Assembly: GCF_028622115.1 (NCBI RefSeq)
Contig: NZ_CP097263.1
Coordinates: 5,394,001 to 5,458,000 of the forward strand
DNA: 64,000 bases
DNA from: Kutzneria chonburiensis
Lineage (GTDB): Bacteria > Actinomycetota > Actinomycetes > Mycobacteriales > Pseudonocardiaceae
Direction: 5' to 3'
The position numbers and the translations under genes are program-made. Below the pieces are notes generated by a model that worked only from the letters and a program-made list of their open reading frames with translations, did not search any database and had not been told where the DNA came from. This document shows positions 44,539 to 52,268 of this stretch, piece by piece (positions within the stretch are counted from its first letter, which is position 1; every line of letters starts with the position of its first letter).

Positions 44539-45924
44539 CTAGCGCCCTCGGACACACTTGTCATACAGGTCGGGCAGGCGGTTCGCCGGGTCGTAGTCCC
44601 GCTTCACCGCCCGGTACGCCTCGCCGTTGTAGAACCGCCAGAACTCCTCCGGCGGGTAGTACGAGTCGGAGTACAGCGACTTGTGCCCGCCGAGCTCGGC
44701 GACCACCCGCTCGATGCGCCGGTTGTAGACGCCCTCCTCGTCGCCGAACCCGAGCCGCACGCCCGACCAGAACCCCACGTTGACGTACAGCGTCTTCGGG
44801 TCGAGCGGGTACAGCGGCCACGGCCGGTCGTCGGTGACCTGGAGCGGGCACAGCCACACCGGGCTGATGCCGATCTCCTTGTCGAAGAACTCCAGGAACT
44901 CGGGCAGCCGGTCCACCGGCACCTCGATGTCCTGGATCACCGGCTCACTGGGATACCCGTGCAGCAGGGTCTCCACGCGCCGGCTCAGGCCGTAGTGCCG
45001 GTCCAACGCGACGATCTTGCGGTAGACGTCGGAGCGCAGGTACTTGCGCGGCACGAACCGGCGCACGAACGGGTCCTGCACGCCCAGCGCCTTGGAGCAC
45101 CAGAACCAGTCGGTGTCCCAGCGCCACAGATAGTCCCGCACGGTCAGGTAATCGGTCTGCTTGAACGGGATGGACTTGTAGTAGATCTGCTGACCGGTGT
45201 AGTCGCTGGTGTACGGGGCGGTGTCGACGAAGTCGCCCAGCGTCAGGAACATCGCGCCGCGGCTGAACACGGTGCCGTCGATGAATTCGACGGCTTCGCC
45301 GTCGTACGAGCGCTCGGCGCAGATGCGGGCGATCGCGGCGGCGCAGTCGTGGGCGTTGTCGAAACGCACGTGCCGCAGCCGCACGAACGGCTTGACCGGC
45401 TGGAGGTCGATCTCCAGGCGCAGCGAGTAGCCGAGCGTGCCGTACGAGTTGGGGAAGCCGGAGAACAGCTCGGCGTGCTCGTTGTCGGCCCGGGCGACCA
45501 CGACCCGGCCGTCGCCGGTGAGGATCTCCATCTCGCGCACGGACTCGTGCGGCAGGCCGTTGCGGAAGGAGGAGGACTCGATACCGAGGCCGGAGACGGC
45601 GCCACCGAGCGTGATCGTCTTCAGCTGCGGCACCACGTGCGGCATCAGGCCGTGCCGCAAGGTCGCGTCGGCCAGGTCCTCGTACGTGGTCATGCCGCCG
45701 ACCTGGGCGGTGCGCGTCGAAGGGTCGACGCTCAGCACCTGGTTGAACCGGCTGACGTCCAGCCCGGGATGGGCGTTGGCGTCACGGAACCGGAACAGGT
45801 TCGAGGTCGGCTTGCGCAGCCGCACCGGTGTGCCCGGCGGCAGCGCGTCGTACTGCGCCCGCAACGCCGCGACGTCCGCGGCATGTCGGTCGGAAATCGC
45901 CGTCCCACCTGCTTGGTTGCCCAC
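44539..45924 (-). CDS. tmsA: FAD-binding oxidoreductase (TmsA-like, 10-methyl fatty acid formation)
   Basis: This 461-aa protein has an FAD_binding_4 (BBE/VAO-like) domain: VGGMTTYEDLADATLRHGLMP and TITLGGAVSGLGIESSSFRNG. A C-terminal half resembles DHCR24-type reductases. With the adjacent methyltransferase it fits the pair that methylates and then reduces the methylene bridge to give tuberculostearic-type acids. No TmsC-like protein is nearby. It diverges from a PPOX-fold gene. Confidence 0.83.
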   Translation of the reverse strand: MGNQAGGTAISDRHAADVAALRAQYDALPPGTPVRLRKPTSNLFRFRDANAHPGLDVSRFNQVLSVDPSTRTAQVGGMTTYEDLADATLRHGLMPHVVPQLKTITLGGAVSGLGIESSSFRNGLPHESVREMEILTGDGRVVVARADNEHAELFSGFPNSYGTLGYSLRLEIDLQPVKPFVRLRHVRFDNAHDCAAAIARICAERSYDGEAVEFIDGTVFSRGAMFLTLGDFVDTAPYTSDYTGQQIYYKSIPFKQTDYLTVRDYLWRWDTDWFWCSKALGVQDPFVRRFVPRKYLRSDVYRKIVALDRHYGLSRRVETLLHGYPSEPVIQDIEVPVDRLPEFLEFFDKEIGISPVWLCPLQVTDDRPWPLYPLDPKTLYVNVGFWSGVRLGFGDEEGVYNRRIERVVAELGGHKSLYSDSYYPPEEFWRFYNGEAYRAVKRDYDPANRLPDLYDKCVRGR

Positions 45925-46040
45925 GGCAACCGACTCTATTGGGCCGGGTGCCCCACGTCACCTCGGAATAACGTGATCCGTTGTCATCCTCGACACACGC
46001 TGCCCGGACGGGCGGGGTGTGAACTGCGATACTCGACGAC

Positions 46041-46523
46041 ATGCTTGCGCTCAGTGAGATCGCACCCGCATTCGTGGCCATGGCTCACCGGATCGTGTGG
46101 TGCACGGTGTCGACCGTGGACGGCGCCAACCGGCCCCGCTCGCGCGTGCTGCACCCGTTCTGGGAGTGGGACGGGGCCCGCCTGACCGGCTGGATCGCCA
46201 CCATGCAGACCGGGCCGAAGAAGGCTCACCTGGAACACAGCGCGTACACGGCGTGCAACTACTGGGCCCAGGACCATGACACCTGTCTGGCCGAGTGCCG
46301 GGCGACCTGGGAGCAGGACGCGGTGGTCAAGGAGCGGGTGTGGCGGCTGTTCGCCGACGCCCCCGAGCCGCTGGGCTACGACCCCGGCGGCATCGGCGTG
46401 CCGGGCTGGGACGGCCCTTCCTCGCCGGCGTTCTCGGTGCTGAGGCTGGATCCGTGGCGGATCCGGGTGCTCACCGGCGAGCAGCTGGCGACCGGCAAGA
46501 AGGCGGCGGTGTGGCGGGGTTGA
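46041..46523 (+). CDS. PPOX-fold flavin-binding protein
   Basis: This 160-aa split-barrel protein has VWCTVSTVDGANRPRSRVLHPFWEWDG and SPAFSVLRLDPWRIRV, typical of actinobacterial pyridoxamine-phosphate-oxidase-like proteins that bind FMN or F420. The substrate is unknown. Its stop lies inside the frame of the next gene, so the two may be coupled. Confidence 0.75.
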   Translation: MLALSEIAPAFVAMAHRIVWCTVSTVDGANRPRSRVLHPFWEWDGARLTGWIATMQTGPKKAHLEHSAYTACNYWAQDHDTCLAECRATWEQDAVVKERVWRLFADAPEPLGYDPGGIGVPGWDGPSSPAFSVLRLDPWRIRVLTGEQLATGKKAAVWRG

Positions 46524-46996
46524 GACGGGCGCTGGTGTTCGGCCTAGCGGCCCTTGCACTGGCCGGCTGTTCGGCGACTTCTGACGCGAACCCGGCCCCG
46601 GTGAAACTGGACGATCTCGACCTGAAGCCCTACGTGGCCAAGCCGTGCTCGCTGCTGACCGATGACCAGCGGTCGGATCTGGGCCTGACCAGGCCGCCGG
46701 TGGATCACTCGACCGGGCCGGGCATCGGGACCTGTTTCCTGACCGCGGGCGAGACGGACCGGACAGTGACCCTGGAGGTGGCGACCGACTGGCCCGATCC
46801 GTCGAAGATCCCGGACAAGATCAAGATTGCCGGCTACCCGGCGGTGGAGATCAAGGGCCCCACCACCTGCAAGGTCCAGGTGAGCGTGGGCGGCAAGCAG
46901 CAGATCTCCGGGTTCGCCACCGGACCGAAAGCCTGCCATTCGGCTGAAAACGTTGCGACTTCGGCGATAGGGACGATCAAACAGCACAGCCCGTGA
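46511..46996 (+). CDS. DUF3558-type lipoprotein
   Basis: This exported lipoprotein of about 161 aa has the lipobox LAGC (Cys20). Its mature part matches DUF3558: LKPYVAKPCSLLTDDQRSDLGL and GIGTCFLT with paired Cys. The family is common in Pseudonocardiaceae and mycobacteria; function is unknown. GTG 46511 follows AAGGCGG; TTG 46520, which overlaps the previous stop as TTGA, is the alternative. Confidence 0.75.
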   Translation: MAGLRRALVFGLAALALAGCSATSDANPAPVKLDDLDLKPYVAKPCSLLTDDQRSDLGLTRPPVDHSTGPGIGTCFLTAGETDRTVTLEVATDWPDPSKIPDKIKIAGYPAVEIKGPTTCKVQVSVGGKQQISGFATGPKACHSAENVATSAIGTIKQHSP

Positions 46997-47023
46997 CCAT
47001 GCGTGGGGGATGATGGGACCGCT

Positions 47024-47737
47024 GTGGAACCGCAACCGGAAGACCTCAACGCCTGGGTGAACGCGGGGTTCGCTCGGGGAGAAGCGGCTGTCTGGCGCCG
47101 CTGGGGCTTCACGGTGGCGACCGCGCGGGCCTGGATCTCGGCCGGCGTGACCACGGGTCTGACGGCGGCGCAGTGGGCGATCGCGGGCGTCACGCCGAGC
47201 ACGGTGCCGGGCTGGCGGGACGCGGGCATCAGCCCGGCGGACGCGGTGCGCTGGCACGAGTTCGGCGTCGGCCTGCGGGCGGCGGCGGAGTTCCGGTCCC
47301 GCGGCATCTCGCCGGAGCAGGCGTGGTCGCAGCGCACGCACGGCACCGACGACCCGGCGGACATCGAGGTGGTGCAGCGCTGGCGCGAGGCCGGCGTGGC
47401 GGGCCCGGTGCTGAGCTCGTACCTGCTGCGGCAGTGGCTGGACGACCAGGCGCTGGAGTGGGCCCGCCAGGGCGTGGACGCGGCGGACGCGATGGGGTGG
47501 CGCGAGCTGGGCCTGTCCCCGGCCGAGGGCGGCGAGCTGGCCCGCGGCGGCCGGCGGCCGGTGGCGGAGCTGCGCGAGTGGTGGCGGGTCGGCATCCCGT
47601 TCGAGGAGGTCGCCGACTGGCTGGGCGCGGGCCTCGGCCCGGATGAGGCGGCCGGGCACCGGGCCAACGGCGTCACCGTCGAGCAGGCGGCGCGGCTGCG
47701 GGATCAGCGCCGTCGCCGCCGCGAACGGGAGTCATGA
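47024..47737 (+). CDS. protein of 13-residue Trp/Gly repeats
   Basis: This protein of about 237 aa is built almost wholly of a 13-residue unit, W-x3-G-(I/V/L/F)-(S/T)-x3-A-x2. Examples are WVNAGFARGEAAV, WRRWGFTVATARA, WAIAGVTPSTVPG, WRDAGISPADAVR, WARQGVDAADAMG and WLGAGLGPDEAAG; I count about a dozen, some interrupted. It ends in a very basic tail (RDQRRRRRERES). It has no signal peptide or membrane segment. Short helical repeats like this often make a binding scaffold, but I know of no function. GTG 47003 is an alternative start. Its stop overlaps the ATG of a 17-codon ORF. Confidence 0.7.
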   Translation: MEPQPEDLNAWVNAGFARGEAAVWRRWGFTVATARAWISAGVTTGLTAAQWAIAGVTPSTVPGWRDAGISPADAVRWHEFGVGLRAAAEFRSRGISPEQAWSQRTHGTDDPADIEVVQRWREAGVAGPVLSSYLLRQWLDDQALEWARQGVDAADAMGWRELGLSPAEGGELARGGRRPVAELREWWRVGIPFEEVADWLGAGLGPDEAAGHRANGVTVEQAARLRDQRRRRRERES

Positions 47738-47787
47738 CCGAACACGGGTCACCCTCGGAGTGGGCACCCGTTTACTCTTTCGACTGA
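47734..47787 (+). CDS. 17-aa ORF overlapping the repeat-protein stop
   Basis: ATG 47734 overlaps the preceding stop as ATGA and follows GGGAG. The peptide is MTEHGSPSEWAPVYSFD. It lies 61 nt upstream of the split LanB genes, so it may be a short RiPP precursor or a coupling peptide. The DNA under it also holds an ACGGGT/ACCCGT hairpin followed by a T-rich run, so a terminator could explain part of this sequence. Confidence 0.3.
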   Translation: MTEHGSPSEWAPVYSFD

Positions 47788-47848
47788 CGGAACGGCCCCA
47801 TCCAGCGCACATCACTTACCGTCATCACGGGGTGACGAGAAAGGTGAC

Positions 47849-48787
47849 GTGCGGGTGGGGTCGATCGAACCCATGGTATCGGTGGCCGGCCGCCGCGTGC
47901 CGCTGGCCGAGTTCATCGCCGACTGCCTCGACCCCGCCGGGGACGAGGAGCTGGTCGCGGCCCGGCTGACCTTCCTGGCCGGCGGGCTGGACGCGCTGCG
48001 CACGGCGGGCGCGCCGCGCTGGACGCAGGTCGGCCTGGCCGGCATCGCCGCCGGGCTGTACCCGGCGCTGCGCGACGACGTCGAGCAGCTGCTGGCCGAC
48101 GGCGAGATCACCGACTTCCTGTTCACGCACGGATCGCCGGGCATGCGGGTGCGGTTCGCGGCCGCGCCGGGTCGGGCCACTCAGGTACGGGCCGAGGTGC
48201 GTCGGCTGGCGGCGCGCTGGCGGCGGCGCGGTCTGGTGGCCGAGGCGGTGCCCGGCGTGTACGAGCCGGAGGCGCACCTGTTCGGCGGCCCCGATTCGAT
48301 GCGGCACGCCTATCAGCTGTTCACCGTGGATTCGCTGTTCTGGCTTCGTCTGCACAGTGCTGATGGCTTCGGGTCCCTCAGCGACAGCGCACCGGCCTGG
48401 GTGGTGTCGTTGCGCATGCTGCGCGCGGTCTTCGACGGCCTCCAGATCACCGGCTGGGAGGACCGTGACGTGTGGGCCCGGGTACGGGAGATCACCGGCG
48501 GCGAGGCCGGGATGCCCACCGAGGAGCTGGTCGGTTGGTGGACCGGCGACGAGGACCTGCTGTCCCGGCTGCCCGAGCCGACCCGGGAGCTGTTGGCCCG
48601 GCACGAGGAACGGGTGACGCCGGTGCTGGACCGGTGGCGGGCCGAGTACTTCGCCACCGACCAGGCCCGGGTCGGGCCGCGCGAGGCGGCGGCGTACCAC
48701 GTGGTGCAGCACTGGAACCGAGCCAAGCTCGGTCCGGCGCGACAGGCCCGCATCCTGGACGCACTGGTCGGTCGCCGTGCCGGATGA
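47849..48787 (+). CDS. stand-alone LanB C-terminal (SpaB_C, elimination-type) domain protein
   Basis: This 312-aa protein matches the thiopeptide-type/SpaB C-terminal domain of class I lanthipeptide dehydratases, which eliminates glutamate from glutamylated Ser/Thr to give dehydroamino acids. Landmarks are FLFTHGSPGMRVRFAA near residue 90, VPGVYEPEAHLFGGPDSM and AAYHVVQHWNRAKLG. GTG 47849 follows AAAGGTGA. The 11-nt overlap with the following LanB N-terminal protein indicates a split dehydratase working as a complex. Confidence 0.82.
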   Translation: MRVGSIEPMVSVAGRRVPLAEFIADCLDPAGDEELVAARLTFLAGGLDALRTAGAPRWTQVGLAGIAAGLYPALRDDVEQLLADGEITDFLFTHGSPGMRVRFAAAPGRATQVRAEVRRLAARWRRRGLVAEAVPGVYEPEAHLFGGPDSMRHAYQLFTVDSLFWLRLHSADGFGSLSDSAPAWVVSLRMLRAVFDGLQITGWEDRDVWARVREITGGEAGMPTEELVGWWTGDEDLLSRLPEPTRELLARHEERVTPVLDRWRAEYFATDQARVGPREAAAYHVVQHWNRAKLGPARQARILDALVGRRAG

Positions 48788-51263
48788 CGCGTTGACCATC
48801 GGCGCCGGCGGCCTGCTGCGCGTCGCCGGCCTGCCGGCCCGGCTGTGGACCGCAGTCGGCAACCCGGAGCTGTTCACCTTCCTCCGCGAGCGAGAATGCG
48901 AGCAAACCTCGTATGCCCGGTTCGCCGACACGCTGGCCGGGCGGCTGGGCGCGGAGCTGGTGCCGCACCCGTACCTGGAGCCCGAGGAGCGGGCCGAGCT
49001 GCTGGCGCTGCGGCGGCTGCTGCACCGCGGCGAGCCCGTGCCCGAGGAGGACTGCTACCGCGTCGCCGCCTCGGTCGTGGGGCTGTCGCCGGAGCTGGCC
49101 GACGATCTCACGCACGCCGGCGACTGGTCGACGGCGATGGTCGGGCGGCTGGTCGAGGCCGAGAAGGCTCTCGCCACGGAACGTGAGCGTCTTTCCGATC
49201 TGCCCTGGCGGCTGGTGAACTCCTCGGAGTTCGCCATGCGGGCGGTCACCGAGGCCGCGCCGGGCATGGTCGACGACATCCGGCGGCGGCTGTCGTTCGG
49301 CGAGACCTGGGACAGCAAACGCTTGCGACACCGGTCGGACTATCTGCTTCGCGTGCTCGCGCGCGGCGCGGCCAAGCCGACGCCGCGGGACTGGCTCGGG
49401 CACGTGGCGCTGCTCGGCGTCGGCCGTCGGGCCGGCGCGTGGACGACCGTCGGCGAGTCAGCGGCCAATCGCGTGGCCGCGACGCGGGGCGACCGCGCGC
49501 TGCCGGACCTCATCGGCGCGACCGTGAGCCTCACGGGACTGAACTGGGTCGAGGGCGATCACTTGTGTTGCTGGGTGGTGGATCCCGTCGACAGCGGCAC
49601 CATGCGCCGCGTGAAGGTCCGCCGCACGCCCGCGCTGGACTCGATCCGGCGCGCGCTGTCGACCGGCGCGTTCGAGGCGGACGAGCTCGTCATGCGGCTG
49701 TCCCCCGACGCACCGGACGTGTTGCGCAACTACCTGCGCCACTTGGCCGGACTGGGCGTGTTGGTGGTATCCGCGCCGCCGTCGAGCGAGCTGACCGGCT
49801 GGGGGCCGACGGCCGCCGCGCCGCCCAAGCCCGGCTTCGTCGACGTGTACCGCAAAGCCGGCGGCACGATGCCCACCGAGGCCGCGTCACGGCTCCAGAC
49901 CCTGCTGGGCCAGGCCGGCCGCGTCGGCGCGATTCTGGCCGACGCCGCCGGGCCCGCGCCGGAACACCCCATCCTGGCGTTGGTCGGCCCGCAGCCGCGG
50001 CCGGTGACCGAGGTGCTGGCCGAGTTCCTGGGCAAGCACGAGGACTCCCGCGAGCCGGCGCTGCACGACTGGGACAGCGGCCTGCCGCGGCAGCGGCCCG
50101 GCTGGCCGGCGGCACCGTCCGATGTGGACAGCCCGTACGGCCGCCTGCTGGCGCTGCTCGACACCGACGCGGACCAGGTTCTGTTGACGCCGCAACAGTT
50201 GGACGCGATCGGCGCGCCACCGGCGACCATCCCGGCCTGGCCGGTGGACTGCCTGGTGCGGCCGATCGGCGTCGGCGGCGGTCACGGGGCAGTGCTGGAA
50301 GGTGCCGCGCCGGCCGGTGTGGTGGATGCCCGGTTCGTCGAAGCGCTTCGACATCTGCACGGCGAACTTCCCCACGTGACCGCCTATCGCGCGTTTCTGG
50401 ACGAACTTGGCCGGCGCTGTGGGGCCGAGACCGTGGAGATCCTGGTGCCGCCGCAGGACGCCCAGGCCGCCGGGGCGGTGCGCCGGCCGCGCTATTGTCC
50501 GATGTGGACCGGCGACGCCGATTCGTCCGCCTACCAACCGGCTGGCGGCCGCTACCTGGCGCTGGACCGGATCACCGTGCGGCGGGTGGGCGACCGGATC
50601 GTGGCCGAGGACGCCGACGGGCCCGACGGCCTTGCCCTGTGGCCGATGTACCACTCGGCCCGAGCACCCCTCGCCCCGTGGGGCTTACTCGTGACACTTC
50701 TGACCGCCGCGTCGCCGGTGCGACGCCTGGCCGGACCGGTGGCGCTGGGCAACCCCCTGGCCGCGCTGCCCGGCCGCAATCGATTGCCACGCTTGGTTCT
50801 CGCCGGTGGGCTGGTGCTGTCCGGGGCCCAGTGGCGGATCGCCCGCGAGCAGCTGCCGGCGGCCGATCTCGCGCCGACCGAACGGATCCGAACCATTGCC
50901 GCGCTGCGCATCGGCACCGGCATCCCACGCTGGGTGTTCGCCCGCTCGCAGGGCGGCCACCAGCCGCGGCCGGTCGACCTCGACTGCCTGTCCGCGGTGC
51001 GGGCACTGGACAAACTCCTCGCCGACGACCCGGAATCCGGCCTGGTGTTCGAGGAGATGCTGCCCGATCCGCACCACTTCCCGCTGCGTGACGCCGACGG
51101 CGAGCCGGTCGCCGGACAGCTGCTGGCGCGACTGCCGGTGGACGCGACGCCGGGACGCCTGGCCGCGCGGGCGATGTTGGCCTGGAACGGGGTCGTCACC
51201 GCCGAACAGGAACGGGCACTCCCCCGACAGCGTGACAACACGGGCAGCAAGGTGCCGGCATGA
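48777..51263 (+). CDS. LanB N-terminal (tRNA-Glu-dependent glutamylation) domain protein
   Basis: This 828-aa protein resembles the lantibiotic dehydratase N-terminal domain, which transfers Glu from Glu-tRNA to Ser/Thr of a precursor peptide. Visible segments are the start IGAGGLLRVAGLPARLW, SSEFAMRAVTEAAPGMV, YLLRVLARGAAKPTPRDWLGH and a C-terminal RPRYCPMW ... YLALDRITV region. It overlaps the stand-alone elimination-domain gene. No cyclase (LanC) or transporter is adjacent, and no Cys-rich precursor was found. Its stop overlaps a 16-codon ORF as ATGA. Confidence 0.82.
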   Translation: MPDDALTIGAGGLLRVAGLPARLWTAVGNPELFTFLRERECEQTSYARFADTLAGRLGAELVPHPYLEPEERAELLALRRLLHRGEPVPEEDCYRVAASVVGLSPELADDLTHAGDWSTAMVGRLVEAEKALATERERLSDLPWRLVNSSEFAMRAVTEAAPGMVDDIRRRLSFGETWDSKRLRHRSDYLLRVLARGAAKPTPRDWLGHVALLGVGRRAGAWTTVGESAANRVAATRGDRALPDLIGATVSLTGLNWVEGDHLCCWVVDPVDSGTMRRVKVRRTPALDSIRRALSTGAFEADELVMRLSPDAPDVLRNYLRHLAGLGVLVVSAPPSSELTGWGPTAAAPPKPGFVDVYRKAGGTMPTEAASRLQTLLGQAGRVGAILADAAGPAPEHPILALVGPQPRPVTEVLAEFLGKHEDSREPALHDWDSGLPRQRPGWPAAPSDVDSPYGRLLALLDTDADQVLLTPQQLDAIGAPPATIPAWPVDCLVRPIGVGGGHGAVLEGAAPAGVVDARFVEALRHLHGELPHVTAYRAFLDELGRRCGAETVEILVPPQDAQAAGAVRRPRYCPMWTGDADSSAYQPAGGRYLALDRITVRRVGDRIVAEDADGPDGLALWPMYHSARAPLAPWGLLVTLLTAASPVRRLAGPVALGNPLAALPGRNRLPRLVLAGGLVLSGAQWRIAREQLPAADLAPTERIRTIAALRIGTGIPRWVFARSQGGHQPRPVDLDCLSAVRALDKLLADDPESGLVFEEMLPDPHHFPLRDADGEPVAGQLLARLPVDATPGRLAARAMLAWNGVVTAEQERALPRQRDNTGSKVPA

Positions 51264-51310
51264 GGGTCCGACTCACGTTCACTTTCAACAGCCATCCGAG
51301 CGAAACGTGA
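51260..51310 (+). CDS. 16-aa ORF coupled to the LanB stop
   Basis: ATG 51260 overlaps the LanB stop (ATGA), with AAGG 7 nt upstream. The product is MRVRLTFTFNSHPSET, which has three Thr, two Ser and no Cys. Its stop in turn overlaps GTG 51307. Third-position GC is about 73%, lower than in the LanB genes. It is a candidate precursor or coupling peptide only. Confidence 0.3.
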   Translation: MRVRLTFTFNSHPSET

Positions 51311-51405
51311 CTCATGCGCCGACGGAATCGCCTGGTCAGAACGTGGGCGTGGGCAACAAGTCGCAACACTTTCGGCGGTTGGGCTTTCAGCCGGCGACCA
51401 AGTAA
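51307..51405 (+). CDS. 32-aa ORF, candidate RiPP precursor
   Basis: GTG 51307 overlaps the stop of the 16-codon ORF (GTGA). The 32-aa product begins VTHAPTESPGQNVGVG and ends RRLGFQPATK. It has two Ser and three Thr as possible dehydration sites and no Cys, so it could not form lanthionines. There is no strong ribosome site apart from coupling. Two terminator hairpins follow, which fits the end of the operon. Confidence 0.35.
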   Translation: MTHAPTESPGQNVGVGNKSQHFRRLGFQPATK

Positions 51406-51491
51406 CGTAGAGTCGTAATCGGTGCGGTTCTAGTAACAACGATCTTGCTCGAACGATGTGACCGGAACGCGGCGCCCACAACCACAGACAC

Positions 51492-51517
51492 CCCGCTACT
51501 CCTCCCCCGGTAGCGGG
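51492..51517 (+). terminator. terminator hairpin with T-run after the LanB operon
   Basis: CCCGCTAC (51492-51499) pairs with GTAGCGGG (51510-51517), followed by TTTAGC. It lies about 90 nt beyond the 32-codon ORF. Confidence 0.65.
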
Positions 51518-51521
51518 TTTA

Positions 51522-51564
51522 GCGAGACCCCCGTCCACCTCCCCCTCTGGGACGGGGGTCTCGC
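51522..51564. terminator. 15-bp terminator hairpin
   Basis: GCGAGACCCCCGTCC (51522-51536) pairs perfectly with GGACGGGGGTCTCGC (51550-51564), followed by CCTGTTTAAT. It is the second of two consecutive hairpins. Confidence 0.75.
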
Positions 51565-51625
51565 CCTGTTTAATGGCGCCGCCTCCGGCGGCGCGGCTCG
51601 GCCGCTCGTGACCCCCGCCTCGCCC

Positions 51626-51702
51626 TTGCTGGATTTTTCGAGGCCCGCATCGGGCTCGGGTGGTGGGGCGCGTCTGGTGGCGGACCTCGAAAAATCCAGC
51701 AA
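51626..51702. repeat. 18-bp AT-rich inverted repeat upstream of hxlR
   Basis: TTGCTGGATTTTTCGAGG (51626-51643) is perfectly complementary to 51685-51702 across a 41-nt loop. The arms are far richer in A/T than the surroundings. It may be an operator, a terminator for leftward transcription or a mobile-element end. The rest of the 51406-51811 gap contains GC-rich hairpins (for example GCGCCGCC/GGCGGCGC near 51577) and no convincing gene. Confidence 0.6.
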
Positions 51703-51811
51703 CCGTGCGAAGCAGGGGCGCGGCCGAGCGATCTTCGGCGTGGCGGCGAAGCAAGGAGCGCGGCCAGGCCTATCAGTTGGAAAATCGGACTGACGGCGTA
51801 GACTTCGAGCT

Positions 51812-52264
51812 ATGGCTCGGGACTGTTCCATTGCCAATGCGCTTGAGGTGCTGGGCGAGCGGTGGACGCTGCTGGCGCTGCGCGAGGTGCTGCTGGGGCA
51901 GCGGCGGTTCGACCAGATCGTGCAGCAAACGGGGGCGAGCCGGGACATCCTGGCGACCCGGCTGCGCAAGCTGGAAGCGGCGGGCCTGCTGGAGCGGCGG
52001 CAGTACGAACAGCACCCACCGCGCTACGAGTACCACCCGACGGACGCGGCGAAGCAGCTGCACACGGTGCTGCTGACGCTGATGGACTGGGGCGACCGGC
52101 ACATCACGCAAGGCCCGCCGCCGACGGTGTGGGAGCACAGCTGCGGTCACGAACTGCACGCCAAGGTCGTGTGCGAGCACTGCGGCCAGCCGGTAGAACT
52201 GGGGGAAAGCCGGGCGGTGCGGCTCGGCGGACAGCCCGTCGAGAGGACGGTGTCGAATGGTTAG
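51812..52264 (+). CDS. HxlR-family transcriptional regulator
   Basis: This 150-aa regulator has the HxlR/MarR-like winged helix with the conserved opening Cys (CSIANALEVLGERWTLLALRE), RFDQIVQQTGASRDILATRLRKLEAAGLL and YEYHPTDAAKQL. A C-terminal extension carries a CGHELHAKVVCEHCG Cys/His cluster that could bind zinc, which is unusual for this short family. HxlR proteins sense reactive electrophiles or redox change. It overlaps or abuts the F420 oxidoreductase gene and may control it. Confidence 0.87.
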   Translation: MARDCSIANALEVLGERWTLLALREVLLGQRRFDQIVQQTGASRDILATRLRKLEAAGLLERRQYEQHPPRYEYHPTDAAKQLHTVLLTLMDWGDRHITQGPPPTVWEHSCGHELHAKVVCEHCGQPVELGESRAVRLGGQPVERTVSNG

Positions 52265-52268
52265 GGCA

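Noticed and set aside
47741-47787. Intrinsic terminator instead of the 17-codon ORF
   Set aside because: The ACGGGT/ACCCGT stem is only 6 bp with a long loop, so I kept the ORF at low confidence and noted the alternative rather than listing a terminator.
51458-51793. 111-codon ORF in the gap before hxlR
   Set aside because: It runs through two terminator hairpins and the AT-rich inverted repeat and has no ribosome site.
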